Origin: Thalassotalea algicola
Lineage (GTDB): Bacteria > Pseudomonadota > Gammaproteobacteria > Enterobacterales > Alteromonadaceae
Assembly: GCF_012932965.1 (NCBI RefSeq)
Contig: NZ_JABBXH010000004.1
Coordinates: 186,001-250,000, forward strand
DNA length: 64,000 nucleotides
Direction: 5' to 3'
Shown here in pieces: positions 18,003 to 27,865 of this stretch. Numbering within the stretch: position 1 is the first letter of the stretch; every line of letters begins with the position of its first letter. The translations under genes were made by a program, and so were the position numbers. The notes under the pieces were generated by a model. The model was not told the DNA's origin. It worked only from the letters and a program-made list of their open reading frames with translations, and ran no database searches.

Positions 18003-18809
18003 ATGAAAATCATCTCTTTTAACATCAACGGCCTGCGTGCAAGATTACATCAACTTCAAGCTATAATAGACAAACATCAACCGGATATTATCGGCTTACA
18101 AGAAATCAAAGTTCACGATGAAGCTTTTCCCATAGAAGACGTTGAAGCGATGGGTTATCACGTATACTTTCATGGTCAAAAAGCGCACTACGGTGTAGCG
18201 ATGTTATGTAAAAAGCCTGCTGATAAAATAATGAAAGGGTTTCCAACCGATACAGAAGAAGCGCAACGCCGTATGATTATGGTTGAAACAACTAATGAAG
18301 CTGGCGAAAAAGTAACAGTTTTAAATGGTTATTTCCCACAAGGTGACAATATTGCTCATGAAACTAAGTTTCCATATAAGCGTCAATTCTATAAAGATTT
18401 AATGACCTATTTAAATGATCATCATCAACCAGATGAAAACATAGTAATTATGGGGGACATAAATATTTCTCCGATCGATCTTGATATTGGCATCGGTGAA
18501 GTAAACAGAAAGCGCTGGTTAAAAACCGGTAAATGTAGTTTCCAACCTGAAGAGCGAGAATGGCTTAAAGCACTAATGGACTGGGGCTTTAAAGATACAT
18601 TTAGAGAGCTTCACCCGTCTCGTACTGAACGTTATTCTTGGTTTGATTACCGCTCTCGTGGCTTTGACGATAATCGCGGATTACGAATAGATGTTGTATT
18701 AGCAACAGAAGCTTTAGCTAAAACTTGTCAAGAATCCGATGTAGATTATGAACTGCGGGGCATAGAGAAACCCTCAGATCATGCGCCTATCTGGTCTACT
18801 TTCAGTTAA
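18003..18809 (+). CDS. xthA: Exodeoxyribonuclease III
   Basis: This 268-residue DNA-repair enzyme (AP endonuclease, 3'-5' exonuclease and 3'-phosphatase) has the full set of family motifs. [15 protein letters not shown] is at the start, LQEIKV holds the metal-binding Glu, and [11 protein letters not shown] and SDHAPIW form the C-terminal active site. Length equals E. coli XthA (268). It acts in the cytoplasm on damaged DNA. It is 9 bp upstream of rlmA, so the two are probably co-transcribed. Confidence 0.96.
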   Translation: MKIISFNINGLRARLHQLQAIIDKHQPDIIGLQEIKVHDEAFPIEDVEAMGYHVYFHGQKAHYGVAMLCKKPADKIMKGFPTDTEEAQRRMIMVETTNEAGEKVTVLNGYFPQGDNIAHETKFPYKRQFYKDLMTYLNDHHQPDENIVIMGDINISPIDLDIGIGEVNRKRWLKTGKCSFQPEEREWLKALMDWGFKDTFRELHPSRTERYSWFDYRSRGFDDNRGLRIDVVLATEALAKTCQESDVDYELRGIEKPSDHAPIWSTFS

Positions 18810-18818
18810 CTATCACCT

Positions 18819-19628
18819 ATGACTGCAACTTATATTTGCCCCATTTGCCAAAATGAACTTTCTCTGACAGCGAATATTTATCGCTGTCAGAAAAACCATA
18901 GTTTTGATTTGGCAAAAGAAAACTATGTCAATCTGCTTCCAGTGCAGTTTAAGCATTCAAAGAACCCTGGCGACAATAAAGCTATGGTTAATGCAAGACG
19001 CGCCTTTTTAGAGCAAGGTTATTACCAGCCACTGATCAACGAGTTACTAAATTGGTATCAATATTACGGAAACCATGAAGGTAACGTATTTGACGCAGGT
19101 TGCGGCGAAGGTTTTTACACTCACCAATTTAAAAATAGTTCAAATAAAGTATATGGGGTAGACATAGCGAAAGAAGCCATCAAAAAAGCAGGCAAGAAGT
19201 ACAAACAATGCCACTTTAGTGTAGGCACACTTTCTAAACTTCCATTTTCTACCAGTTTTTTTGATTGGATGATCTCGGTTTATGCGCCTGTATTAGAAAA
19301 CGAATTCACTAGAGTGTTAAAACCTGGCAGTTACCTTGCTGTAGTTTACCCTGGAAGTGACCACCTACAAGAACTAAAGCAAAGAATTTACGACAACGCC
19401 TTACCCCATAATGAAGAGAGAGAGCTAATAAAAGACATGGTATTGATTGAAGAAAAGCAGCTTAATTACACTATGAATCTAGCTACTGGGGAAGATATTC
19501 TCAATTTATTATCAATGACCCCATTTGCCTTTAAAGCAAGTGAAGAAGCACGGCAATGGCTAGGACAGCAATCTAATTTTAATTGTCAAACAGACTTTAT
19601 ACTAAAGCTATATCAAAAACCTATTTAA
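18819..19628 (+). CDS. rlmA: 23S rRNA (guanine(745)-N1)-methyltransferase
   Basis: This 269-residue SAM-dependent methyltransferase modifies G745 of 23S rRNA. An N-terminal zinc finger is visible (CPIC near residue 7, then CQKNHSFDLAKENYVNLL). The SAM-binding motif is VFDAGCGEGFYTHQF near residue 91. The order and spacing of finger and Rossmann domain match RlmA. Its last 8 bp overlap the 3' end of the convergent yfbV gene. Confidence 0.93.
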   Translation: MTATYICPICQNELSLTANIYRCQKNHSFDLAKENYVNLLPVQFKHSKNPGDNKAMVNARRAFLEQGYYQPLINELLNWYQYYGNHEGNVFDAGCGEGFYTHQFKNSSNKVYGVDIAKEAIKKAGKKYKQCHFSVGTLSKLPFSTSFFDWMISVYAPVLENEFTRVLKPGSYLAVVYPGSDHLQELKQRIYDNALPHNEERELIKDMVLIEEKQLNYTMNLATGEDILNLLSMTPFAFKASEEARQWLGQQSNFNCQTDFILKLYQKPI

Positions 19629-20046
19629 GCGACTGTTGGTACGTCATATTTAATAGTTGTGCTAAATCTATATATCTAGGTTTATGCACAGATAGCTTCT
19701 CTTTGCCGCCTTGTTGATTATACCTTGCTACTCCCTCTTTATACCAAGATGCTAACGATGGCGGTAAAACTTTATCGGCCTTAACCCCTAACATGACTAG
19801 TGCCTGCAAAGGCATAGACAACAATAAAATAAAATAAAACAGCCCAATCACTAAGCCATTTATCGGTTGAAGGCTTATCTGGAGCGCTAGCGACAAAAAC
19901 GCTAAACCTGGTGCTACATTTAACACCATGCGGGCAAATCGAATAATTCGATATTCTGGAAAATATTGGACTAACTCGGCTCTATTAGGCCAAAGCTTAA
20001 TATACCGATACCCGAGTTTAATAAGAGCTACTACACTTAACTTCAT
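19621..20046 (-). CDS. yfbV: YfbV-family (DUF412) inner-membrane protein
   Basis: This protein of about 141 residues has two hydrophobic segments (about 42-58 and 62-85) after a basic N-terminus with GYRYIKLWPNRAEL then YFPEYRIIRFARM, matching the DUF412/YfbV family. In E. coli, YfbV helps insulate the terminus macrodomain. Its place next to ackA-pta is conserved with E. coli. I start at the ATG at 20046; a TTG at 20073 would add nine residues. No strong ribosome-binding site decides it. Confidence 0.88.
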   Translation of the reverse strand: MKLSVVALIKLGYRYIKLWPNRAELVQYFPEYRIIRFARMVLNVAPGLAFLSLALQISLQPINGLVIGLFYFILLLSMPLQALVMLGVKADKVLPPSLASWYKEGVARYNQQGGKEKLSVHKPRYIDLAQLLNMTYQQSLK

Positions 20047-20208
20047 ACTGTTAAATTTAAACCAAAGTAGCAAAAAAAAACAGTAAAAACATGTAAGTTG
20101 TTATTAACTTGTTATTATTAAAAAACATTTACTGATTAACATTTTGAACTAAAACAAAGATTCTTGCTTTTTACTTTTATACAATTAAAAGAAAATACTT
20201 AAACCATC

Positions 20209-21408
20209 ATGACAAAAAACCAATATATTCTCGTTATCAACTGTGGCAGTTCATCACTTAAATTTGCGCTTATTTGCCCTTCTAGTAGTAAACTTATTTT
20301 AAGTGGATTAGCACAATGCCTTGGCGACAATGACGCTAACATTACCATTAAGTACAATAGCAAGAAGAACTCATCACCTTTACCGGCTCCATATCAGCAT
20401 AGCCAAGCATTACATGCACTAATTCAATTCTTACATACAGAAAGTTTAGCTAAAAGTATTGCTGCAATTGGGCACCGTGTCGTCCATGGTGGTGAAAAGT
20501 ATCATCTACCAACAAAAATCGATGATGAAGTTATGACCACGCTAAAAGATTTATGTTCATTGGCCCCTATTCATAACCCTGCCAATATCGTCGGTATAGA
20601 AGCTTCGCTTTCGGCATTTGAGCAATTACCACAAGTTGCAGTTTTTGACACAGCTTTTCATCAGTCTATGTCAGAAATGGCGTACCGTTACCCTCTTCCA
20701 GCATCTTTATACGAGCAACATGGTATTAGAAAATATGGTTTTCATGGAACAAGCCACTATTTTGTTAGTCGCCAAGCGGCCAAAATGTTAAATAAGCCTA
20801 TTGAATGCACTGATGTCATTACTGCACATCTTGGCAATGGATGCAGTGTCACCTCTGTTAGTCAGGGCAAAAGTGTCGATACTAGCATGGGTTTTACGCC
20901 GCTTAGTGGCGTTGCTATGGGGACACGCAGTGGCGATTTAGATCCAGGTGTTATATTACATTTAATTAATCAATTAGGTTATTCACCACAAACTATTGAT
21001 AAATTGCTTAATAAAGAAAGCGGCTTAATGGGGCTTTCAAAAATAAGTAATGACTGTCGAACACTAGAACAAGAAGCGCTTGAAAATAACAATACACAAG
21101 CAAGGTTAGCATTAGACGTATTTAGCTTTACGATTGCTAAATCCATTTTAGCAATGACTGCAAGCCTAACAAAGCTTGACGCTGTTGTTTTTACAGGCGG
21201 AATAGGCGAAAACTCTAGCTATGTAAGGACTTGTGTTACTAAGCACTTGAAGTTACTTGGCTTAAGTATAGAAGAAAATTTGAATATCCAAGCCAGATTC
21301 GGTCAGCAATTAAATATTGCTCAGCAGAACTCACCTGCCATTTTGGTCATCCCTACCGATGAAGAAGGTGTCATTGCTGAGCAAACTTATCAACTTATCC
21401 AAGGATAA
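20209..21408 (+). CDS. ackA: Acetate kinase
   Basis: This 399-residue cytoplasmic enzyme interconverts acetyl phosphate and acetate with ATP. It has the ASKHA phosphate loop VINCGSSSLKFAL at the start, GHRVVHGG, the catalytic Asp in VAVFDTAFHQSM, HLGNGCSV and the C-terminal FTGGIGENSSYVR. Length is normal for the family. It is 3 bp upstream of pta and forms the acetate overflow and activation pathway with it. Confidence 0.97.
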   Translation: MTKNQYILVINCGSSSLKFALICPSSSKLILSGLAQCLGDNDANITIKYNSKKNSSPLPAPYQHSQALHALIQFLHTESLAKSIAAIGHRVVHGGEKYHLPTKIDDEVMTTLKDLCSLAPIHNPANIVGIEASLSAFEQLPQVAVFDTAFHQSMSEMAYRYPLPASLYEQHGIRKYGFHGTSHYFVSRQAAKMLNKPIECTDVITAHLGNGCSVTSVSQGKSVDTSMGFTPLSGVAMGTRSGDLDPGVILHLINQLGYSPQTIDKLLNKESGLMGLSKISNDCRTLEQEALENNNTQARLALDVFSFTIAKSILAMTASLTKLDAVVFTGGIGENSSYVRTCVTKHLKLLGLSIEENLNIQARFGQQLNIAQQNSPAILVIPTDEEGVIAEQTYQLIQG

Positions 21409-21411
21409 ATT

Positions 21412-23523
21412 ATGTCTCATCAAATTATGCTAGTACCGGTTGGTTTTGGCGTAGGTTTAACCAGTGTGGTACTTGGCCTAGTTCACGCTTGCCAGCAAAA
21501 GGGTTTAGACGTGGTTCACTACAAGCCTATTTCTCAACCCGCACGAAACAAGAGAAAAACCAACCAGACTGACAATTACTTTAGTAAAGATAGCAAGTCG
21601 ATACCGCTAAGTTATGTTGAAGAAAAAATGGGCGACGGAGATTTAGAGGTTGTACTAGAACAAATTGTTGAAAACTATGCTGAATTAGCTGACAAACACG
21701 ATATTGTCATTGTTGAAGGTTTAATTCCAACTACGAGACAACCATATGCTGGGCGTATAAATCGAGACGTGGCTCAAGCATTATCTGTAGATATTGCATT
21801 AGTTGCATCACCAGATAGCGATACATTGACAGAATTCGAAGACCGTATTGAAGTCTCCGCAGAAACCTACGGTGGCCTAAAAAGTAAACGTGTCATTGGT
21901 TGCATCATTAATAAGGTCAACTCACCAGATAAAGACGAATACGGATTATTACCTCGAGAAAATGAAATTGCTCCCCCTTTAGATAATCAAACTTGGCAGT
22001 CTTTAAGTATTTTTAACCATTCAAGCTTTAAACTCTTAGGCTCTATTCCTTGGGAGCACGACTTAATAGCTCCAAGAATTAAAGATATAGCGGAGTATTT
22101 AGACGCTGAAATAATTAATGCTGGTGATTTTGAACATCGACGTATTAGAAGCGTTACTTTTTGCGCCCGTTCTGTGGCAAACCTTGTAAGTCACCTTGCT
22201 CCTGGCAGGCTTATCGTCACACCAGGCGATCGCGTAGATATTATTATCGCGACATGTTTATCAGCTCTAAATGGTACTAAGGTCGGCGCCCTATTGCTGA
22301 CCAATGGTTATAAACCAAATGATCAAGTGCTGACACTATGTAAACAAGCATTGGATGCAGGTTTACCCGTACTGTCGGTAAAATCTGATACTTGGCAAAC
22401 ATCACGTCATATCATGAATTTTAACCCTGAAATTCCTGATGACGATGTACAACGTCAAGAAAAGGTCAAACAATTTGTCGCAGATCACCTAGAACCAACT
22501 TGGGTGCAGCATTTCTCTGACAATGCATCTAAAAACAACTTACTTTCCCCACCAGCGTTTAGGCATAAACTAACCGCCCTTGCTCGTAATGCTGACAAGC
22601 TAATAGTTTTACCGGAAGGCAATGACATAAGAACTATCAAAGCCGCGTCTATTTGTGCAGAACGTAAAATAGCTCGCTGTCAATTGCTTGGAGATAAAGA
22701 GGAAATCTTACGTATTGCCGAACAACAAGGTATTAACTTACCTGCGGGTCTAATGATTACCGACCCGAGGGAAATCAAAGAAAACTATGTTAGGCCTATG
22801 GTCGATTTACGCAAGCATAAAGGACTAACTGAAGTCGTAGCGCGAGAAGAGCTAAAAGACAATGTGGTTCTGGGTACTATGATGTTACAGCTTGGACAAG
22901 TAGACGGGCTAGTATCAGGTGCGGTCAACACGACAGCGAACACCATTCGCCCTGCTTTACAGCTAGTTAAAACAGCACCAGATACTAGCTTAGTATCGTC
23001 TGTATTCTTTATGTTATTGCCTGATCAAGTTTTAGTTTATGGCGATTGTGCAATTAACCCAGATCCTACTGCCGATCAATTAGCAGACATAGCGATTCAA
23101 TCAGCTGATTCTGCTCTTCAATTTGGTATCGATGCAAAAGTGGCGATGATAAGTTACAGTACCGGCTCTTCAGGTCATGGCGCTGATGTTGAAAAAGTGG
23201 CTCAAGCAACAGAACTTGCAAAAGCAAAAAGGCCAGATTTAGTAATAGATGGTCCACTGCAATATGATGCAGCTATAATGGAAAATGTCGCAAAGAAAAA
23301 AGCGCCGAACAGTCCTGTAGCAGGTAAAGCGACTGTCTTTATATTCCCCGATTTAAATACAGGGAATACAACATACAAAGCAGTGCAACGTTCAGCGGAT
23401 TTAATCAGCATTGGGCCAATGCTTCAAGGAATGGCTAAGCCAGTCAATGATTTATCCCGTGGCGCCTTAGTCGACGATATTGTATACACAATAGCACTTA
23501 CCGCCATTCAAGCTAATTCTTAA
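21412..23523 (+). CDS. pta: Phosphate acetyltransferase (long form)
   Basis: This 703-residue enzyme converts acetyl-CoA and phosphate to acetyl phosphate. It is the long enterobacterial-type form: an N-terminal P-loop-like domain (LVPVGFGVGLTSV at residue 6), a central DRTGG-like domain (about 225-335) and the C-terminal catalytic domain (about 385-700) with LPEGNDIRTIKAA and DGPLQYDAAI. It is coupled to ackA with a 3-bp gap, and a strong hairpin terminator follows. Confidence 0.97.
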   Translation: MSHQIMLVPVGFGVGLTSVVLGLVHACQQKGLDVVHYKPISQPARNKRKTNQTDNYFSKDSKSIPLSYVEEKMGDGDLEVVLEQIVENYAELADKHDIVIVEGLIPTTRQPYAGRINRDVAQALSVDIALVASPDSDTLTEFEDRIEVSAETYGGLKSKRVIGCIINKVNSPDKDEYGLLPRENEIAPPLDNQTWQSLSIFNHSSFKLLGSIPWEHDLIAPRIKDIAEYLDAEIINAGDFEHRRIRSVTFCARSVANLVSHLAPGRLIVTPGDRVDIIIATCLSALNGTKVGALLLTNGYKPNDQVLTLCKQALDAGLPVLSVKSDTWQTSRHIMNFNPEIPDDDVQRQEKVKQFVADHLEPTWVQHFSDNASKNNLLSPPAFRHKLTALARNADKLIVLPEGNDIRTIKAASICAERKIARCQLLGDKEEILRIAEQQGINLPAGLMITDPREIKENYVRPMVDLRKHKGLTEVVAREELKDNVVLGTMMLQLGQVDGLVSGAVNTTANTIRPALQLVKTAPDTSLVSSVFFMLLPDQVLVYGDCAINPDPTADQLADIAIQSADSALQFGIDAKVAMISYSTGSSGHGADVEKVAQATELAKAKRPDLVIDGPLQYDAAIMENVAKKKAPNSPVAGKATVFIFPDLNTGNTTYKAVQRSADLISIGPMLQGMAKPVNDLSRGALVDDIVYTIALTAIQANS

Positions 23524-23952
23524 CTTACTTGTCTAATTAAAGCGCAAATTGGCTTATTAATGTTGCGCTTTAATTTCTTTATGCTCTATCTATCGAGAAG
23601 TTGTCTCTTTTCTAACCCTTACGCCGTAAATTGCCTTTAGACCAACTAGTCAAAAAACGAGCCAAATATATTTTCCTAATATATCAATCAAATAGATGTC
23701 CACCATGATGTTGTTAACAAACTTACCCACAGCTTCTGTGGATATCATTTTTTGAGTCTTTATAATAGTTTGCTAAAAAGTCAGGTAAAATATCGTTCGA
23801 TTAACTGTTTTTTTTGTCAGTCTTTTCTAAAAACAGTATTAAAGTGGCTGAAACATGACGTTGTACATTATCTATGTGGTAATTTGTCATTAGAGTTACT
23901 CAGCAAAAATTGCTAATATAAAAGTATCTTTTCGCTAGCGAATACTTAACTA
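23524..23952. other. Gene-free stretch between pta and the ACT-domain gene
   Basis: This 429-bp stretch has no credible gene. It starts with the pta terminator. It then holds a CCACAG-CTT-CTGTGG hairpin (23727-23741) whose arms include two inverted, imperfect DnaA-box-like sequences, and a second potential stem ACTGTTTTT/AAAAACAGT (23804-23837). The rest is AT-rich and probably carries the promoter of the ACT-yffB-dapE operon. No further function is visible. Confidence 0.5.
23536..23580 (+). terminator. Terminator after pta
   Basis: ATTAAAGCGCAA and TTGCGCTTTAAT form a 12-bp stem 12 bp after the pta stop codon, followed by a T-rich stretch. Confidence 0.85.
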
Positions 23953-24345
23953 ATGAATCAAAAAAGTCTAACGCTGCAATTACTCAATAAAACCTTTGCT
24001 ATTCATTCTTTATCACCAGAAAGTACTATACCACCTGAAGTATTTCGGGCGCCTATATATTTTATCGCTAAGACATATGAAGAAGTCTCTTTAGTACTTC
24101 CTGAATCTTTTACAATAGAAAGTGAAGATGTTGAATCAGATTGGCGTGCACTTGAAGTAGTAGGCCCTTTGGGCTTTAGCTTGACTGGTATTTTATCTCG
24201 AATTTCAACAGTGTTAGCCAATGAAAAAATCAGTATTTTTGCCATATCTACATTTGATACTGACTATGTATTAGTAAAAAATAATAAAATAGAAGAAGCA
24301 ATAGAAGCACTTAAGCTTAATAACTACCGAATTATCAGAGAGTAA
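23953..24345 (+). CDS. ACT-domain protein (COG3603 type)
   Basis: This 130-residue cytoplasmic protein has an N-terminal ACT-like half (about 1-60) and a clearer C-terminal ACT half with EVVGPLGFSLTGILSRIS and ISIFAISTFDTDYVLVK. Families like this bind amino acids as small regulatory modules. The gene is first in a compact run with yffB and dapE (1-bp gaps), so it may monitor an amino acid related to lysine biosynthesis. That role is inference; the ligand is unknown. Confidence 0.82.
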   Translation: MNQKSLTLQLLNKTFAIHSLSPESTIPPEVFRAPIYFIAKTYEEVSLVLPESFTIESEDVESDWRALEVVGPLGFSLTGILSRISTVLANEKISIFAISTFDTDYVLVKNNKIEEAIEALKLNNYRIIRE

Positions 24346-24346
24346 T

Positions 24347-24691
24347 ATGACTACAATTTATGGCATCCCTAACTGCGACACAGTAAAAAAAGCTAGAAAA
24401 TGGCTAGACGAAAACCAAGTACCTTATCAATTTCATGATTTTCGAAAAGACGGATTAAGTGAAGCCACTTTAACAGAGTTTATTACCAAGACATCTTGGG
24501 AAACTTTATTAAACAAACGCAGTACCAGTTATAGAAATTTGCCCGATAATATAAAGAATAACTTAACATCAGAAACCGCTAAGCAAGCAATGTTGGATGA
24601 ACCGACATTAATTAAGCGCCCTGTTTTGTGCATTAATGCTCAAGTCATTGTTGGATTTAAAGCCGATAATTTTGAAAAAGTAACGAGCTAA
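24347..24691 (+). CDS. yffB: YffB/Spx-type ArsC-family protein
   Basis: This 114-residue thioredoxin-fold protein opens with [19 protein letters not shown], with one cysteine in the ArsC position and no CxxC. YFFB-type proteins of the ArsC/Spx family have been linked to glutathione-dependent thiol chemistry, but the substrate is uncertain. The order yffB-dapE is the same as in E. coli, which supports the assignment over true arsenate reductase (a separate ArsC gene is at 33498). Confidence 0.87.
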   Translation: MTTIYGIPNCDTVKKARKWLDENQVPYQFHDFRKDGLSEATLTEFITKTSWETLLNKRSTSYRNLPDNIKNNLTSETAKQAMLDEPTLIKRPVLCINAQVIVGFKADNFEKVTS

Positions 24692-24692
24692 T

Positions 24693-25826
24693 ATGAATCA
24701 AGAAGTTATCGAGCTTGCTAAAGCACTTATAGCCCGAGAATCTGTAACCCCTGAAGATGCTGGTTGCCAAAACTTAATGGCAGAAAGATTGGAGAAGCAT
24801 GGTTTTTCAGTTGAATCTATGGTGTTTGAAGATACCACTAACATGTGGGCTCGACGCGGTAGTGAAAAGCCTGTATTTTGCTTTGCTGGCCACACTGATG
24901 TTGTTCCACCCGGCGATGTAAGCCATTGGAATACGCCGCCATTTGAACCGGTAATCCATAACGGTATGCTATATGGTCGTGGCGCTGCAGACATGAAAGG
25001 CTCCCTAGCAGCAATGCTTGTTGCTACAGAAAAATTTGTCACTAATCACCCACAACATAGTGGCTCTATCGCCTACTTAATTACTAGCGACGAAGAAGGT
25101 CCATTTATCAATGGCACAACGCGTGTTATCGATACCCTAGAAGCAAGAAATGAAAAAATAGATCACTGTATTGTCGGAGAGCCATCAAGCTCTCACCTTA
25201 TTGGTGACGTAGTTAAAAATGGTCGTCGTGGTTCTATTTCAGGTGAGTTATTAATAAAAGGTAAACAAGGCCATGTAGCCTACCCTGAGCATGTGAGTAA
25301 CCCTATTCACCTAGCAGCTCCAGCCTTGTCTGAATTGTCACAATTACATTGGGATAATGGTAATCAGTACTTCCCAGAAACAAGTTTTCAACTGACTAAT
25401 ATACATTCAGGTACAGGAGCCACCAATGTTGTGCCACCTAATTTAACGGCCTTTTTTAATTTACGATATAGCACCGAATTAACGGATCAATGTATCGTAA
25501 GCAAAGTAACTGAAATATTGAACAAACACGAGTTAGATTACGAAATAAAATGGACCTACAATGGGAAACCATTTATTACCGAGCCTGGTGTTTTACTCGA
25601 TAGTGTAAAATTAGCGATTGAAAAGGTTACTGAAAGAAAGACTATACTATCAACGTCAGGTGGGACTTCTGATGGCCGATTCATCGCGCCAACAGGTGCT
25701 GAAGTAATTGAGTTAGGTCCATGTAATGCGACTATCCATCAAGTGAATGAATGTGTATCTTGCGACGATCTAATTGATTTGGCAGAGATATATTATCAAA
25801 CATTGGTTAATGTATTGTGCAAATAA
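24693..25826 (+). CDS. dapE: Succinyl-diaminopimelate desuccinylase
   Basis: This 377-residue di-zinc M20 hydrolase cleaves N-succinyl-LL-diaminopimelate in lysine and peptidoglycan-precursor biosynthesis. Metal and catalytic motifs are [13 protein letters not shown] (about 65-77), [15 protein letters not shown], the catalytic pair in [12 protein letters not shown] and the C-terminal [12 protein letters not shown]. Length is normal. It overlaps the next gene by 10 bp. dapA of the same pathway lies at 27865. Confidence 0.97.
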   Translation: MNQEVIELAKALIARESVTPEDAGCQNLMAERLEKHGFSVESMVFEDTTNMWARRGSEKPVFCFAGHTDVVPPGDVSHWNTPPFEPVIHNGMLYGRGAADMKGSLAAMLVATEKFVTNHPQHSGSIAYLITSDEEGPFINGTTRVIDTLEARNEKIDHCIVGEPSSSHLIGDVVKNGRRGSISGELLIKGKQGHVAYPEHVSNPIHLAAPALSELSQLHWDNGNQYFPETSFQLTNIHSGTGATNVVPPNLTAFFNLRYSTELTDQCIVSKVTEILNKHELDYEIKWTYNGKPFITEPGVLLDSVKLAIEKVTERKTILSTSGGTSDGRFIAPTGAEVIELGPCNATIHQVNECVSCDDLIDLAEIYYQTLVNVLCK

Positions 25827-26521
25827 CTTCACCACTAACAATCGATGCTGAAGTCCTAACAGGGCATACTGAAAAGCATTTAATATCATTATCAAGTCAA
25901 CATAAGCTTCACACCACGGTTACCAGTGCATGGCAAAAAATGCAACAAGATGCCCAATCAGACGGGCTAAGCTTAGCGTTAGCAAGTAGTTTTCGCTCTT
26001 TTGAGCGTCAGCTTAGTATATGGAACAGAAAATTCACAGGCCAACTACCTGTCTTTGACATAAACGAGCAAGTAGTCGATATCACTCAGCTGTCAGAAAG
26101 CAATAAAGTAAAAGCAATAATGCTTTTTTCTGCACTTCCTGGTGCAAGTCGTCATCATTGGGGGACAGATATCGATGTCTATGCCCCGAACCTACTTAAA
26201 GAAGGTCAAGAACTGCAATTACAAGTATGGGAATATCAAGACCAAGGGCCCATGGCTAAATTAAGTACTTGGTTACAGCTAAACGCTGGTCGGTATGGAT
26301 TCTTCAGGCCTTATGATACTTATCGAGATGGAGTATCAATAGAACCATGGCATATATCATTTGCCCCTACTGCAAATCAGTACCAAAAATCATTTACCTT
26401 AGACGTGTTAGAACAAACACTAAACAACACTGATATTGAAGGAAAAAAAACAATTTTGAGAATGTTGCCTGAGTTATATAAACAGTACATTATTAACATA
26501 GGAGCTTTTGAGCATGGATGA
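25817..26521 (+). CDS. M15-family D-alanyl-D-alanine carboxypeptidase/endopeptidase (VanY type)
   Basis: This 234-residue peptidase has the M15 zinc motifs [31 protein letters not shown] (His and Asp ligands) and EPWHISFAP (catalytic Glu and last His). No signal peptide is visible, so location is uncertain; a cytoplasmic L,D- or D,D-peptidase in muropeptide recycling is possible. The start is a GTG inside the end of dapE (10-bp overlap). It sits between dapE and the ypfN-like gene, which are adjacent in E. coli. Confidence 0.87.
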   Translation: MQITSPLTIDAEVLTGHTEKHLISLSSQHKLHTTVTSAWQKMQQDAQSDGLSLALASSFRSFERQLSIWNRKFTGQLPVFDINEQVVDITQLSESNKVKAIMLFSALPGASRHHWGTDIDVYAPNLLKEGQELQLQVWEYQDQGPMAKLSTWLQLNAGRYGFFRPYDTYRDGVSIEPWHISFAPTANQYQKSFTLDVLEQTLNNTDIEGKKTILRMLPELYKQYIINIGAFEHG

Positions 26522-26744
26522 CAAGTGGTTGGTATTATTAATAATAATTTCAGTGATACTATTTATTATTGGAAACTTTAGCACAGTTCATAAAACCTCA
26601 AATAAGCCGCTTCGTAAAAAAGGGCTCAATGATTTAAAAGAGACGCTACCTCGTAAAGACAAAAACGAATCGAGAAAAAATCACCAAAGCTACACTAAAA
26701 CGGCCAATTCATTTATTGCTGATAAAGAAAAAAGCTCCGATTAA
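26514..26744 (+). CDS. Small single-pass membrane protein (DUF2897/YpfN-like)
   Basis: This 76-residue protein has one hydrophobic helix (about 5-22, WLVLLIIISVILFIIGNF) followed by a basic, polar tail. Size, topology and place downstream of dapE match the DUF2897/YpfN group, of unknown function. The ATG at 26514 is chosen because AGGAG lies about 9 bp upstream; a TTG two codons earlier is in frame. The stop codon lies inside the loop of the terminator. Confidence 0.75.
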   Translation: MDDKWLVLLIIISVILFIIGNFSTVHKTSNKPLRKKGLNDLKETLPRKDKNESRKNHQSYTKTANSFIADKEKSSD

Positions 26745-26757
26745 AGGAGCTTTTTTT
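26731..26757 (+). terminator. Terminator of the dapE operon
   Basis: AAAGCTCC/GGAGCTTT forms an 8-bp stem with a 7-nt loop followed by seven T. The stop codon of the small membrane protein is in the loop. Confidence 0.9.
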
Positions 26758-26785
26758 GATAAATTTTCAACACTAAGTCTTAGTA

Positions 26786-27865
26786 TTAGAAATCTCTAAA
26801 TGAAAGTGCAGGTTCCATAACAGGGAAAATTGCTTCTAACACTTCAGCAGTTACAGGTTTACCTTCGCTATTATAAATAGTTAATGCCGTACTATCTTCA
26901 ATATCAGCTAAGACAAATTGATAACGTTCGTCACCTAATTCAATAACAGGGACATCGTCACCCCAAATTTTATCCCATAAACTTATGCTAGGCTTAGTAA
27001 AGTCGACATAATAAATCTTTTTACTTTCATTTAAGTCTGCAATATCAAACCCATAATTTTCGAAAAAGATAGGTAAGTTTGACCAAAGTAAATCTGCTTC
27101 CATTTCAACAATATAAGCCGGTTCTCCCACAGGATTCTCACCAATCGTTACGAGCTTCTGATTAGCTCTCATTAAACGATTTTCTCTTTGTTGTAATCGA
27201 TACTTATAATCAACTGTAGAAGTAATTTCATTAAGCAACGCCATCTCAGAGCGATGTTTATCAATAATATCCGCTTTTTTAGTACTCCCAGACTGATCAG
27301 TTTTCATGTAATCAACTAAAGTAACTTGCAGTGATACGCTACGTCCATGAGGTTTTGCAGTAAAATCAAACCTGAATCTTTTACTTTCTGCTACGTCAGT
27401 ATCCTTAAATACAACACCCGATTCCTTCTCACTATGAAACCAATCAGACTCAATTGATAAACCGTTCGCGTCTTCATTTCGAATAGCGACTTCACTTTCA
27501 ATTAACTGATCTTTTACAGCAGTTTTTATAAAAGTAAGTAAATCCCTATCCTCTAATACTTTATCGAACCAAATTATTGCTTCACTACTTTCAGGTATAA
27601 CTCTTGAAGATGCAGCTACAGGTAATACTAATGACGGCGCTCTCACGTCAACTTTAGCACCAATTGGCCCTTGTACCTTATCCTCAGCAACAACCGAAAA
27701 ATCATCACTTTGTACAGGCTTTGAAAGGTTGTCAGGAACGCTTAACGCGGATTGCTCTTTAACCTCTGTGTACTCAAAATCGCCCGATGCTCGATTATTT
27801 TTCCCACTACTACACCCTACTATTGAAAGTGCTAAAATCGATAAATATAAACTACGACGACTCAT
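26786..27865 (-). CDS. bamC: Outer-membrane protein assembly factor BamC
   Basis: This 359-residue lipoprotein of the BAM complex has a signal peptide with lipobox LSIVGCSSG (Cys about 18). An unstructured N-terminal stretch (FEYTEVKEQSALSVPDNLSK) matches the segment that contacts BamD, and two helix-grip domains follow (about 105-225 and 250-355). It starts on the last base of the dapA stop codon, and dapA-bamC order is conserved with E. coli. Length is slightly above E. coli BamC (344). Confidence 0.93.
   Translation of the reverse strand: MSRRSLYLSILALSIVGCSSGKNNRASGDFEYTEVKEQSALSVPDNLSKPVQSDDFSVVAEDKVQGPIGAKVDVRAPSLVLPVAASSRVIPESSEAIIWFDKVLEDRDLLTFIKTAVKDQLIESEVAIRNEDANGLSIESDWFHSEKESGVVFKDTDVAESKRFRFDFTAKPHGRSVSLQVTLVDYMKTDQSGSTKKADIIDKHRSEMALLNEITSTVDYKYRLQQRENRLMRANQKLVTIGENPVGEPAYIVEMEADLLWSNLPIFFENYGFDIADLNESKKIYYVDFTKPSISLWDKIWGDDVPVIELGDERYQFVLADIEDSTALTIYNSEGKPVTAEVLEAIFPVMEPALSFRDF

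Noticed and set aside
23723-23745. Two inverted DnaA-box-like sequences as a replication origin
   Set aside because: Both have a mismatch, only two occur, and no origin genes or 13-mer repeats are nearby; a hairpin explains the symmetry.
23805-23820. CTGT-N8-TCAG resembling a LexA box
   Set aside because: The right half is imperfect, the centre is a T-run, and the downstream ACT/yffB/dapE genes are not SOS genes.
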